A DNA stretch of 30,714 bases from Fragilaria crotonensis (Eukaryota; Bacillariophyta; Fragilariophyceae; Fragilariales; Fragilariaceae), in NCBI GenBank assembly GCA_022925895.1, contig JAKSYS010000718.1:1-30714 (forward strand), in the 5' to 3' direction. Each line of letters begins with the position of its first letter. Positions within the stretch are counted from its first letter, which is position 1. A program made the translations under genes and the position numbers. This document shows positions 11,210-21,576 of this stretch, in pieces. The notes below the pieces were generated by a model, which did not search any database, was not told the origin of the DNA, and saw only the letters and a program-made list of their open reading frames with translations.

Positions 11210-12208
11210 ATGTACCACTCTTTCGTTCTGCTGCTACTATTCACGATAACCTGCTCGTCATCATTTGTCTTGAACGCTCAATCGACATCAGGAGTGCCTC
11301 GTTGTTGCAGTAATTCCATTCACAAATTCACTCCGCTGCACATGTTTACTGGAATTGTAGAGGAAATGGGTAAGGTGGTTTCGCTCGAGGAACGTGATGA
11401 TATGATATTGTGGGATGGATCCAAAGGAAAAGGAACTGAAATTGTCGTGGAGGCAAATGTCGTCATGGATGGGGCCTATTTGGGGTGAGTACTATATGCC
11501 ATGTATATGTATAGCGCCGTCACTGGTTGTTGTGTTGTGTGGCTGTACCCGATGTTGTACGAATGACAGCTGGAAATGACACAAACACGCTCTCTTGTAT
11601 TGTTCTTTCAAGAAACATAACAATTCATCCCTACCTAATTTCCCTTCCCACCAAATACTAATCAACAGATGCTCGATTTGTGTGAGCGGCGTTTGTCTGA
11701 CAGCGACAGAACTGGACGGCAACACATTCAAGGCAGGGTTGGCACCGGAAACATTGCGACGAACCTACCTTGGGACACTTACCGCAGGGATGCGGTGAAT
11801 CTCGAACGTGCGTCCGAAATTGGTGGCAGGAATTCTGGCCATTTCGTTCAGGGTCATGGATGGCACGGGAACTGTTCTGGAGGTGGATTGACAATGACTC
11901 GCTTTGGTACAAGATCCAAACGTCAGATGAAATATTGAGGTATATCGTTCCAAAGGGATTCATTGCCATTGATGGAACATCACTGACCGTCGTTGATGTC
12001 AACACAGTTGAAAAGTGGTTCTCGCTTATGCTCGTAGAGTATACGCAAAGAAGATCATTATTCCAGCCAAATTGCCTGGTGCCAAGGTCAACCTGGAGGT
12101 CGACGTTTTGGGAAATACTCAGAAAACACGCTTGCGGCGCTGATCCCGCGGCTGGAAGCACTGGAAGCGAAGGTCGCATCGCTCGAGAAAATGTTGGCTG
12201 AGAAATAA
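11210..12208 (+). pseudogene. Plastid-targeted riboflavin synthase, frame broken in five places
   Basis: Riboflavin synthase alpha-type joins two 6,7-dimethyl-8-ribityllumazine molecules in the last step of vitamin B2 synthesis, normally as a trimer. The ATG at 11210 opens a signal peptide (MYHSFVLLLLFTITCSSS) followed by Phe and a Ser/Thr-rich transit-like stretch, which points to the complex plastid. The mature start is MFTGIVEEMGKVV. Exon 1 ends at 11484 and exon 2 starts at 11669. The first barrel shows GVCLT, PETLRRT, VNLERA and GHFVQGH; the second shows KGFIAIDGTSLTVV and VNLEVDVLG; a helical tail ends at TAA 12206-12208. The frame slips near 11787-11789, 11857-11859, 11889, 12049-12051 and 12113-12116; each site is short by one or two bases against the family. 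It is either a recent pseudogene or a good gene with sequence errors. The family call is firm. Confidence 0.85.
11485..11668 (+). other. Intron in riboflavin synthase gene
   Basis: 184 bp GT-AG intron with donor GTGAGT, a TACTAAT branch-point-like word at about 11656-11662, and acceptor CAG ending at 11668. Splicing joins GG to A as a Gly codon and continues into CSICVSGVCLT, as the family requires. Confidence 0.8.
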
Positions 12209-12679
12209 GGCATCATGCTTCGAAAACACGTATGGATGAAGTTTTCAGTATTAATTGGGAATCTCTGAGTGTTCAATCATTCCAACAGCTATAATTGCTA
12301 CTCTTGCACGATACTTTAAACATCTTCCTCTTCGTTGAAGCCGATATCTAATTAACACCCAATTCTTGATCCTGTAATTGGTTCCATCGGGCCGGAATCA
12401 AGTACTTTCCAACTGAGATCTGCTCAGTGTCGTTTAGATGCTGGACAATACCGTACAGGCACACTTCCCATCAAATATAATTCAAAATACAGCAATAACA
12501 TCTACTACTGAGGTACACAAAATTGCTTCCATCACTTGCAGTATAATCCGATCTCCAGTCAAATGCAACACGAAGTTACAAAATGGAGATGAAACCATCC
12601 TTCCGTCTGCCGTAAAAGATATAAAATAAATAATGTACTGCAAATATATATATCGTAAGGTGAAATGAAGTCAAAATGT
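12209..12679. other. Intergenic region between riboflavin synthase and tRNA-Pro
   Basis: No gene seen. Short AT-rich open frames have no recognisable domain. Confidence 0.6.
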
Positions 12680-12685
12680 AAAAAA
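12680..12685 (-). terminator. RNA polymerase III terminator of tRNA-Pro
   Basis: Six A on the plus strand, read as T6 on the minus strand, three bases beyond the tRNA 3' end. This is the standard Pol III stop. Confidence 0.75.
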
Positions 12686-12688
12686 CTA

Positions 12689-12760
12689 GGTCGGTTCGGG
12701 GGATTGAACCCCGGACCTCCTGCACCCAAAGCAGGAATCATACCACTAGACCAAACCGAC
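12689..12760 (-). tRNA. tRNA-Pro (anticodon UGG)
   Basis: A 72-base gene that folds into a complete cloverleaf. The acceptor stem is GTCGGTT with AACCGAC, the discriminator is C and CCA is not encoded. The anticodon arm is CCTGC-TTTGGGT-GCAGG, giving UGG, which reads proline CCN codons. The T arm is CGGGG-TTCAATC-CCCCG. The D loop GTCTAGTGGTAT is the usual Pro form and also serves as the Pol III A box; GGTTCAATCC is the B box. There is no intron. It is a nuclear-type gene, not obviously an organellar copy. Confidence 0.95.
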
Positions 12761-14188
12761 ATCTGTTCTCCATATCGAAAGAGGTAGATTCTTAAGTATA
12801 TAAATTATGACAACTTCGAAGTACTTCACAATCCTGCAATTACGACCCACATAGTTAAGTAAGGCGACGAAGCCACCACTACCACAAGACATTTCGGTCC
12901 TTTGGGTCATCGACGGCTGCGAAGAACACCATCGTCGTCAAGATGCCTGACACTCTGGTCGTAGAATAACGAACAGCAATCACAATGCCTATTAGGATTT
13001 TCCTCTTGAAGTTGCGCTGTTGGTTGGGTCATACATGTAAGACTCAATTACATGGTGTCCGAAACATTCCTGTCGTACTATGAAACTCATTCCCCCTTGT
13101 CATGGTAGGTGCTTAGAAATGCTTACGATTCCAGCCGATGTTGTAAAAGCATTCAATATTCTTCGCGTTACGATAGCATCTCTGGTGCACTCTGAACCGT
13201 TTGGGTTGCCATGCAAGTCATTACATCTGACAGTGGTGTCCATACCTGCAGACCCTCTCAATGAAGTTCTGATGACGTCCACATCTATTGGGATTGGGCT
13301 ATTTAAAACCCGAACTGTTTCGTGAGAGAAACACGACATTTTATATAAAAGGATGAGTTGCCGGCAGACCTTTCAGTCGCCACGCTTTGAGGTGGGATCT
13401 TGATAAGACAAAACGTCTCCAACGCCTCCTTTCTTCCAATTGAACATAGCCAAACATCAATTCTGACCTACCATAGCACCTTAGCAAAGTTCTTAAGGTA
13501 CTTGTACCCAGGACCTTGTGAATGTTCCGATACATCATTGACAACTGGTGGCATGCTGTGGCATGCGAAGTGCTGAGAAGCGTGACAAATCTGCGGACTT
13601 CATTTAGTTCTGCATGTGTTTTCAGTATGCATTGGCCAGGGTTGAACTAATTATGACGACAGCAAGTCATCCATTGTTTTACTTAAAATCCTACGACAGG
13701 TCGGTTCGCGCTTCTTGCTGTATGGACTTGTGATATGAAGTCCGAGTATGATGATAGAATTCATGATGAGTACTAGGTATGCAGATGCATTCCCTTCCTT
13801 TCCATGACAACTTGTTACGTTAGCCATTTACAAGTACTACTATAAACACTATATGTCATCAACGTGGAGAGAAGGGACAAAATAGATATTCCGTTGTCGG
13901 TACACAAACGCATGTCGGTGATCTCGCGATTTGCGATGTGCTGTTCTGTCCAAAGATTCAAAGTATTCTGGTTTCAACTTCAATACATCTTTTGATGTCG
14001 GATTCTGTTACTGATGTCACTTCTAAGTGTAGAATTTTCAAATGGCCGCGATGTAACTTCCGACTTCGGATTCAAAACCCTTTTCGTCACATCATTCGAG
14101 CAAATTTTGCTTCGTTCCTCTCTGGTGATAAAAATCAAATGAGAAAACTGCTGGAAACGCAAACAACGTTTGTTACATAGAGCATACA
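12761..14188. other. Intergenic region between tRNA-Pro and an unknown gene
   Basis: No gene I can support. Opposed open frames of about 80 codons at 13080-13339 have no domain and shadow each other. GTAC words are scattered through 13.5-13.9 kb. The last 200 bp would be the promoter of the gene starting at 14189. Confidence 0.55.
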
Positions 14189-15325
14189 ATGAATTCAAAC
14201 CGCGTCATGTCGATGGCTGCACTTCCAATTCTCCATCACCGCTCCACTCGCATCAAGGACAGAGGTTACAGCAACCTGGAGGATAATGTCATCGTTAAAC
14301 GATCGCCGGGGCACAAACATCATCATGCTATCGAGCTCAAATTGGAGTCTATGGTTAAGAGCACTACGAAAGCACTTGCCAGGCATACACCTCGTCTTGA
14401 TGACGTAGAACCGATCTCCAAGGCGTCCTTGAAAAAGACTTGCCGAGGAAAATCATCAGCGGCGAAAGATGCCCTCCAACTGGGGCGGCTTCGGCTTGCC
14501 AACAACAACAGAAGTGTATCTTCCTCCTCAAGGAGTGTTTCTCGTGCGCAAATCAACCTTGACGCTCCCGAACTTCCTGTATCTAAACTGGGTGGGCTTC
14601 CAAGAGTAGCAATCGGATTAAGTGAACCAATTGCATCAAGTGATCTCGCAACGAAAGTCCCCGCCATTCGGAACAACGACGATTGCAGTCTTGCTCTCAA
14701 TAGCAGTGATGCAAGAAAACTACGAGCAAAACCAGAGCGGCAGAAAAAGGCGATCTCGACGTTACGGTGGCAAAGATCACGCGACGTCAAACGACGATAT
14801 CTGTAACCAACGAAACAAGTCATTTTTCCACGCCAACTTGCCGGGTGACTCAACCGACAGCTCCTTTGGCAAGAATAGCGCAAGAAATGGAAAGGCTCCG
14901 CGATCTGAAGGTTGCTGTCTGCAGTAAACGACAAGGGTGCAAGAAGGCGCTTACTTATGAGCCCGTCCAGAGCCAGGAGTGAAAGTTACCTGAGTTCCCA
15001 ATCCCAACAAGAGCAATTGCACCTGCGTTCGTTGCGATCTCTTCAGCAAGAATCTGATGAGTACTGGAGATCCATTGTAACAAAGGAAAGTTCAAGAAGC
15101 AAACCGGCGTTACAAAACCACGATGGGGTTGTCCATTTACCTTCTGACGATGAAGAAATGGCTTCATTAATCACAACGAACATACGAAAGACCTTGGATG
15201 AATATGCCTCCAATCATACAGGATCTCAAACTTCGAAAGTTCTTTCTCGAATTCTCGAGAACCTAAGTCAATTGGCTATGAACATGATGGCACTGGGTTC
15301 CAGGATTCCACAACGGGAGATTTGA
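14189..15325 (+). pseudogene. Ser/Arg-rich unknown protein, frame shifts twice
   Basis: I do not recognise the family. The ATG at 14189 opens a basic, Ser-rich frame (SVSSSSRSVSRAQ near residue 110) that runs to about 14760. The coding signal then seems to move one frame (ITRRQTTISVTNETSHF… PLARIAQEMERLRDLKVAV) and back to the first frame at about 14925 (NDKGARRRLLMSPSRARSES…), ending with TGA at 15323-15325. The C-terminal third has a Gln/Ser stretch (SSQSQQEQLHLRSLRSL) and a short amphipathic segment. The joined product would be about 378 residues, mostly disordered. Alternatives are two genes, unseen short introns, or a decayed gene. No membrane segment or catalytic motif is visible. The frame-1 middle part is my best guess; a rival frame is open over the same bases. 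Confidence 0.5.
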
Positions 15326-15573
15326 CGTCTTGGACGCAAAGTTATCGGGTCGTGAAGAAATCGCAACGCCAACACAGCGTTGGATGAGGAGGTGCATAGG
15401 ATGCTGGGGGTTGGGTCCATGTCTAGAACATAAAGAAGCTCAGAGAAGGATTGAAAGAACAACCTACATCAATGAATACTGGGAAGCAAACATTGTCATT
15501 TGCGACGCCTTAAACTATTGTAAACTATTGAACTCTAAATGCGAGTCGTTCGATCATTAAACATCAATGTTAG

Positions 15574-15798
15574 TTAATTCATTGCGAGAGTAGGATGACG
15601 TGTCACTGCGACTAGAAAGTCGATTGCAACTTCCATGCGACTGCAAATCTCCATATTACGAGTCAAAGACCCAGGATCGGAAGGCTGTCCACGAAATCTG
15701 TAAATGTCACCAGTCCATCTATCAGCTCGATACACCACAAGCACTCTTTCTTCAAGATGGTTGATTGATGATTTGACATGCCCCTGAATCAACCTCAT
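15574..15798 (-). CDS. Small hypothetical protein, 74 residues
   Basis: A true ATG at 15798 and a TAA stop at 15574. The product is mixed-charge and soluble-looking (VVYRADRWTGDIYRFRGQPSDPG, then SRMEVAIDFLVAV) with no signal peptide or known domain. It lies tail-to-tail with the preceding gene, 248 bp away. Composition is more protein-like than the other short frames nearby, which is the only support. It may be spurious. Confidence 0.3.
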   Translation of the reverse strand: MRLIQGHVKSSINHLEERVLVVYRADRWTGDIYRFRGQPSDPGSLTRNMEICSRMEVAIDFLVAVTRHPTLAMN

Positions 15799-17039
15799 CT
15801 TTTTACTTCAAAAGAAATTGAGTTTGAGTCCGCATCTATACTGGCCCAAGTATGCACTTGAATACACCCTTCTTAGTGAAGGGCAGTTAGGAACCATCCA
15901 TCTTTTGTTTTGCACAAGATTCAGCATAATCTTTTTGGTTGGCAATATTCCGGCACAGTGCAACAGAGCTGTGCGCTTCCCTTACACACTACCGGTAGGA
16001 CTCAACACATAGTACTTCCACTGTTTGCCGGAAGTTGAGGGTATCCATCACGTCGTCCGGCAACGTGCCTTCTCTGTACAACATTGGCTGGTTGCCATGA
16101 TATCCAACATGGCGGATGTGGCTGCTCAACGTGTCGGCAAGCGGCGGTGTAATTGCGTCATGGTGGCTAAACGTTGGAACAACGACGAGTGCGTCTGATG
16201 ATAGAGTCTTCCAGCACTCGGTGTTCGGTTACGGTGCCCTTCTGGAGTGCTGCCTTGAGCCGCCGGCCGCCGGTACCATGGTACTAGTAATTTGTATATT
16301 TGTATGCATAGACGACGTACTCTAGTACTGTACTCTGAGTATGGAGCAATTTTCATCCCTACCGTACCAGTACGAACCTGGAAGCTGGACGAGGTAGCCA
16401 ATACTCTACTAGTAGAGTACGTGTTGTACCGATCTTCGACGGTCAACAAGTCAGAAGAATCTTGTGACGCCCCGCCGCCTTCCTTCACCCGGAATCGTGG
16501 AGGTCGTGTTAACGCACAGAACTCGAACGAGTGGCGTGCCGGATGGTCCCGTTTTTGACATTTTGCCGGTCATTCAAACGAACCCTACATGGACAGGATT
16601 GTCACTGCGTTATATCATAGTTCGACTACTTGTACTGTGGAATACCCGAGCATCTGCCAGCATAGTTCATAAATGTGGGTAAGCAAATCGCGTGTTTAGA
16701 AAATCCGCACAAATACAGGAAGGTTGACAACAGTATATTTAGCTGACTTTCATGAGGTGAGCCTTCGCCATTTAAGGGACTTTTTACGATCAGGTGGTTG
16801 GCTTCCGCTGTCTGGATAGTCACATCATAGCACAAAGGCTCGTAGAATATGGACAAAGCAAGAACACCAGTCGGCCGTTGGTCTTGAATTGTGAATGGTC
16901 ACAAGTCATCATGACCGCTTACGGGACACAAATCCCAGCGTCGCATTCATCCCACATTTGTCAACAAACAAGTGAGAAATCTATCGCACAACGCATCATC
17001 TTTTAAAAAAAAAAGCGTTCCCCATCCTGCAAAACCAAC
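15799..17039. other. Intergenic region with GTAC-rich palindromes
   Basis: No gene seen. At about 16275-16440 there are nine GTAC words in some 160 bp, including GGTACCATGGTAC and the palindrome at 16402-16419. A run of ten A at about 17005-17014 lies shortly before the next start codon. Confidence 0.55.
16402..16419. repeat. 18 bp perfect palindrome
   Basis: TACTCTACTAGTAGAGTA equals its own reverse complement. It lies in the GTAC-rich intergenic tract. Its role is unknown; it could be a dimer-binding site or a cruciform. Confidence 0.6.
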
Positions 17040-18715
17040 ATGACTACTCCATCTCAACCGCTGATCAACATCGAAAACAAACGTGACGTTTCGCCGACGG
17101 AAACTCAAGGAAAACGAAAATCCCGGAACTCGGAGCCATATTGTACTCTAGTGTTGGACTCTCAGCATACAGTCCAGTCGGCTTTGACTATGGAAAGCTC
17201 TCTGCTAGAGCCCAAGAATCGACTGCCGCGGAAAATTCGGCATTCGAAAAATCTGCAACGGAAAGCAAGGGAGATGATAATCCGAAGCCGTTACCTCGTA
17301 AACTTGAATCAGGTAAGAACAGCGAAAGCAATCATTCTGTCGTCAGAGCTCAATCAGTATCCATAGAAGATCAGTCGACAACCGGACATGGGAGAGCGAG
17401 GGAGATAGGATCTAATCCGCTGGAGACAGACAAGGAATTTTCATGTGGAGATACTCACGAAACGGTAGTGTCGAGTGACGTTTCAGGTCAAGATCTAAAC
17501 CGCAAGAAAGAAAAGAAGAAGAAGAAAAGGTCTTCATCGAAAAAGATCGAAAAATTGAGAAGTGCAGATGGTACATCTAACAAGTGTGAAGGAAGGAGGA
17601 GGAGAACCAGAAGCGAAACTCGCTCCAACAGTGAAGTTGAATCGTCTCAGGAGCTTGCGGCAGTTGAAGGGAAATGCCGAGTTCGACGACCCTCAGTGAG
17701 CCCAAATACCCGAGACGAGGGTTGCAGCGGGCGGCATCTGTTCCAAACATTGTCGACGTGATTTCGCAATGACAGCCGCCTTCCCAAGAGAATCTCTGGA
17801 GACAGAATCAAATCTCTTGTTCCATCACAGCGGTCAGGTTTCGATCGATACCCTCAGGTTTCGCGTTTGTCGCCAATTCTTTCCGTGTCCTCTACTGCGT
17901 CAGCTCTAAGTTCGCCCGTAAGGAGTATGGTTGACACGATGCGAGATCATCTGGAAATTTTCTCCTTGAACCATGCTCCGTCCCAAACAGAAGAGGCCAT
18001 AGCTCGAATGCGCGTAGAATTGGATGCCATCGATGCCAAGCATCGGGGACCCTCGACCACGTCGGCGCAAACACGGTCTACTTTCGTAGAAATGAGAATT
18101 GGTGATCCTATGAACGCACTCAATGCTCATCGAAAATTGCAGCCGCAGAAAGCTCTGGACAATTGGATACCATTGACTGGCCAAAGTAACGCCTGTAGCA
18201 GCACCAGCATTGGAAGTGGCAGTTCCAGTAGTGGCATAAGAATCCAGCCTAATGCGAATAGCCCTGCGGTACAAAATGCTGGCCGTCGAAAAATTGGCAA
18301 AGGCATCGTTCGCCGACTTCTACGAAGCGTGTCGCCACGACGACCACCAAACAATACCGGCAACTCCACACTTTTGCCAAATCAACATCATGGTGATGAC
18401 GATGATGATGACGATGATGCGGCCCGCAGGGATACGGATCCGACTCAAACCCATCGAGGGCTCCTGCGTGTTTGTCGACGAAGCATGAGTTTTGAGAATG
18501 GCCATCCACTTCGGGAACGTGGCAAGGATCGCCGAAACAGTGTCGACCAGAAAATGTTCTCGGCCTCCTTCTGTGCAGAAGATGCAGCAAAAGAAATGGA
18601 GCGAATTCAGCAACAACTGGAGCGTGGCATGGATCGTCTGCACCTGAAATGGGATGATTTGCAAAGAAAACGAAGGCTGCTTCGAAGTGGAGTGTCCTTC
18701 AATGAGTTCTCTTGA
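17040..18715 (+). pseudogene. Ser/Lys/Arg-rich unknown protein with coiled-coil end, one frameshift and one stop
   Basis: Family not recognised. The ATG at 17040 (MTTPSQPLINIENK) opens a frame that the coding signal leaves near 17130-17160, where a net one-base loss is enough. The second frame then runs to 18715 with a single TGA at 17759-17761 between LFQTLST and FRNDSRLPKRIS. The protein is low-complexity: a Lys-rich block (KKEKKKKKRSSSKK, coded near 17502-17545) that could be a nuclear signal, a Ser/Gly stretch near 18200-18240, and eight Asp from a GAT/GAC microsatellite near 18391-18420. The C-terminus (AKEMERIQQQLERGMDRLHL… DDLQRKRRLL) is a likely coiled coil. Joined length would be about 558 residues. 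It may be a true gene with errors, a decayed gene, or two genes. Confidence 0.5.
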
Positions 18716-20010
18716 TCACACTTGATGAACATAAGGACCAGTTCTTGGAGATGCGCTAGCGGGTCGCCACGGATTTAGTTCGTCCATTTGACAGAGAATA
18801 CAATGAGAAGTAGAATACTTGCAGGAAGGGTGTCGTAGCTTATCTTCTACCGTAGGTCTCCAAAATGCAAGCGTACATGCTCCGAGTAAAGTTCTGCGCC
18901 TGAACGTTAACAACACTGTTTCAAAGTCGATCATGTCGCCTTTCGCATGATCTACTAGGTACTGCGTCCATCTTTCCATTGAGTCTCCCTGTACAGACCC
19001 TTGTGATTCCGCAACTAGGTTCTAGTCGTAGTACTGGTATTGTGAGCTTAGCTGCTCTCCTAGCTTAACGGGGTCCGATTAGGTTTCACCAATTTGACGT
19101 CAGCGCCCACGTCGCAGTACTGATGTCTTCACGTTCAACGTACTGACACACAGTACTACAGTAAGACAGTAACATACTGAGAGCATCCTGATTGGTACGC
19201 GCTGACGTCAAATTGGTGAAACCTAATCGGATCTGGGATAAAACAATACTCGGAGTGATGGATTTCTGATTTGTGGCTGCATTAACGCACTCACGCAGAC
19301 AAACGGACAAAATTAAAGATACTCCCAAGATTACTGCTGTCATCATTTGTTTTGCTTGCAACATTTGTGGAAAGTCTCAACGATGACAACGCAATACCAC
19401 TGAACATATAATCGGAGAATGTGACGTGCTGGAGGAAATCGCCAATGGGATTTCTGTAATCTTGAACTCCTCATTTATATTCGTACTGATGTTGACGAAT
19501 CGAACGGAGAATACCCAGGTATGTTACGAAAGAAAGACAAACATGTGTTGTTGCCCTTGTACTGACGTAGAAATGGAGATATACAGTGGACGGGAGGCAG
19601 CCACCAATGTGGAGGACAAGGGTCGCGGCGGACTTGAACATTGAAGTACATTTTCTAGGTCATCACCAAGACTTGAGCGTCATTCAAGAATGCGGTCTGG
19701 TTCCGGAGGGTCGCTTGGAGAGTGAACGCGCGACGGGCCTTCACAGAGGTGCATTCGGCATTGGCAAAATCCGAGGAATAGAAAATTGCGACAGATCAAA
19801 AGTCACTGCTGTACTACCACCAACGCCACCAAGAGTTGTATGATTTGGTTGGAGGTTGGACTGGTGCGCTAACCCAGATCTTGACCGGTTGAAAGGGGAC
19901 GAAAAGGGAGATGGCGCCGGTAGGAACTTGACAGACGACTGGACCGGAAAGGGGTTGGGAGATTGGTCGGCAGAGGAGTTGGACGAGGCGTAGGGAGGTT
20001 GGTCGGCAGT
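18716..20010. other. Intergenic region holding a hairpin element
   Basis: No firm gene. A minus-strand open frame of 87 codons at 18716-18979 begins at a true ATG but has no domain. The perfect hairpin at 19074-19231 is listed separately. From about 19870 to 20010 the DNA continues the Pro-Thr repeat of the next gene, but in another frame. Confidence 0.5.
19074..19231. repeat. 158 bp hairpin element with perfect 33 bp arms carrying TGACGTCA
   Basis: Positions 19074-19106 and 19199-19231 are exact reverse complements over 33 bases, separated by 92 bp. Each arm contains the full palindromic CRE TGACGTCA (19095-19102 and 19203-19210). The loop is rich in GTACTGA-type words. There is no open frame and no clear target duplication. 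It could be a very small MITE, a source of hairpin RNA, or a regulatory cassette for a bZIP dimer. Absence of any mismatch suggests it is recent or under constraint. Confidence 0.7.
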
Positions 20011-20568
20011 TTAGTTGGCGAGGTGTTGGGAACTTGCTGGGAAAGGAGTTGGATGAGGCGTAGGGAGGTTGGTCGGCAGTTTAGTTGGCGAGGGTGTAGG
20101 GAACTTGGTTGGGAAAGGAGTCGGATGAGGCGTAGGGACGTTGGTAGGCGGTTGGGTTGGAAAAGGAGTCGGACGAGGGGTAGGATCGTTGGTCGGAAGT
20201 TGAGTTGGTGCGGGGGTCGGAAAAGGAGTCGGTTGAAAGGTGGGAAGGTTGGTTGGTGGTTCAGTTGGTGAGAGGGTTGGGAACGCAGTTGGTTGAAAGG
20301 TTGGATCGTGGGTTGGTAGTAGAGTTGGTGAGGGAGTTGGGAAAGGAGTTGGTTGAAACGTGGGAAGGTTGGTTGGTGCTAGAGTTGGTGAGGGAGTTGG
20401 AAAAGAAGTCGGGCGAGGGGTAGGATCGTTGGTCGGCGGTAGAGTTGGTGAAGAGGTTGGAAGTGAAGTCGGATGAGATGTCGGGTCGTTGGTCGGCGGT
20501 AGAGTGGGCGAGGAGGTTGGGAAAGTGGTCGGACGAGGGGTAGGATCGTTGGTCGGCAGTAGAGTTGG
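19950..20568 (-). repeat. About 60 bp tandem repeat encoding the Pro-Thr stalk
   Basis: About ten degenerate 60 bp units, visible as near-identical 60-base blocks (best pair about 19978-20036 and 20037-20097). The unit nearest the 3' end is 59 bp because GAGGG has become GAGG at 20021-20023. Such arrays change length by slippage or unequal crossing over. Confidence 0.8.
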
Positions 20569-21576
20569 TGCCTGGGTTGGAACGTTGGTTTGCAACGCAT
20601 CTAGCGGAGCTGTCGGAGTCACGGTCTGATTCAGAACTGGTTGTACCGTTGGCGACACAGTGGGAAGGGGGACTGGCGTTTGATTCCCGCGGATCACTGG
20701 CGCTCTAGTGGGAGGACGGGTCACAGGCGCTCTGGTGGGAGGAGGTGGCACAGGCGCTCTTGTGGGCGGCAGTCTGTCAACGAAGCGATTACCGAGGCTA
20801 TTGCCCTTTGTGACGTCAACATTTACCACGTTGGGATTTCCACCATCGGGTTTGCCAACGTCGAGATATCCCCTATTGTTGAATTGAACCAGCTTGTATT
20901 TTCCTGGTGGAACGCATTGGAAGTCAATCTTGCCGCTGTTGTCGGTCCTGAAGTTAAGGAGTATCACATCAGTTGTATCAGAAATCGGAGCCCGCAGCTC
21001 TACCTTGACCAAAGGAATGGGTTTGTCACCATTGCCATCATTATCAGTATCTTCTTCGACGTCTACAATGATTTGTCGGCATGGTTCGTCGACAAAATCA
21101 TTACCAGTCGAGTTTTCACCGCTTCCCAACCCCACGGCAATGATATTTGGGTTGCCGCCATCACGATCCTTCACATCCAAAAGACCACTTTCAACGTTCG
21201 TCTGGTTGACAAGATATTGACCTGGTGGCAGGTTGTGAAAGACGTAGTTGCCTAGACTGTCTGTGATTGTAGTTGCCAGAACAGAGCCGATATCATTTTG
21301 GAGCAGGACGAGTATATCCGCCAGCACTGCATCGCCAACATCGTCATTGTCCGTGTCCAGAGTGACATTCCCTGCAATAGACCCAAGAACGGGATCAAGT
21401 GGAGCTACATTGGCAGTCACTGAAAGAAGGGCATTCTGATTCTGAGCATTGGAAGGACCACCAACTAAACTTTGTGGAGAGATTCCAATCTGAGCATTAA
21501 TGACATCAGCGGCGTCGATCAGAGTAGTCAACAAAGTCAGAACGAATACAACTTCGGCAACGACGGGGCGCGTCAT
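20011..21576 (-). CDS. Secreted protein with two SdrD-B/Cna-B-like domains and Pro-Thr repeats
   Basis: Likely cell-surface or extracellular-matrix protein. The ATG at 21576 starts a signal peptide ([14 protein letters not shown], cleavage near residue 22). Two tandem beta-sandwich domains follow, about residues 66-164 and 166-268. Each has a calcium-binding-like Asp/Asn run ([18 protein letters not shown]), a PPGQY/PPGKY turn and an LDVxxxDGGNPN motif, as in SdrD-B repeats. N-glycosylation sequons are frequent. Then come three PPTRAPV units and about nine copies of a 20-residue repeat of the form [20 protein letters not shown], a stalk probably O-glycosylated on Thr. The final residues ASSQHLAN* arise from a one-base loss in the repeat; without it the frame would run on to a stop at 19869. 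No membrane anchor is visible. Similar proteins occur in diatoms; the exact role is unknown. Confidence 0.85.
   Translation of the reverse strand: MTRPVVAEVVFVLTLLTTLIDAADVINAQIGISPQSLVGGPSNAQNQNALLSVTANVAPLDPVLGSIAGNVTLDTDNDDVGDAVLADILVLLQNDIGSVLATTITDSLGNYVFHNLPPGQYLVNQTNVESGLLDVKDRDGGNPNIIAVGLGSGENSTGNDFVDEPCRQIIVDVEEDTDNDGNGDKPIPLVKVELRAPISDTTDVILLNFRTDNSGKIDFQCVPPGKYKLVQFNNRGYLDVGKPDGGNPNVVNVDVTKGNSLGNRFVDRLPPTRAPVPPPPTRAPVTRPPTRAPVIRGNQTPVPLPTVSPTVQPVLNQTVTPTAPLDALQTNVPTQAPTLLPTNDPTPRPTTFPTSSPTLPPTNDPTSHPTSLPTSSPTLPPTNDPTPRPTSFPTPSPTLAPTNLPTFQPTPFPTPSPTLLPTHDPTFQPTAFPTLSPTEPPTNLPTFQPTPFPTPAPTQLPTNDPTPRPTPFPTQPPTNVPTPHPTPFPTKFPTPSPTKLPTNLPTPHPTPFPASSQHLAN

Noticed and set aside
11658-12179. 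Open frame of 173 codons on the minus strand
   Set aside because: It lies antisense to the riboflavin synthase exon, whose motifs are unmistakable on the plus strand.
17759-17761. TGA as selenocysteine
   Set aside because: The context is low-complexity with no Cys-aligned site, and I could not identify a SECIS hairpin.
18391-18420. GAT/GAC run as a functional repeat array
   Set aside because: A simple microsatellite coding for Asp inside an open frame.
19963-20423. Gly/Arg/Trp-rich plus-strand frames over the repeat
   Set aside because: Antisense readings of the 60 bp repeat, open only because the repeat length is a multiple of three.
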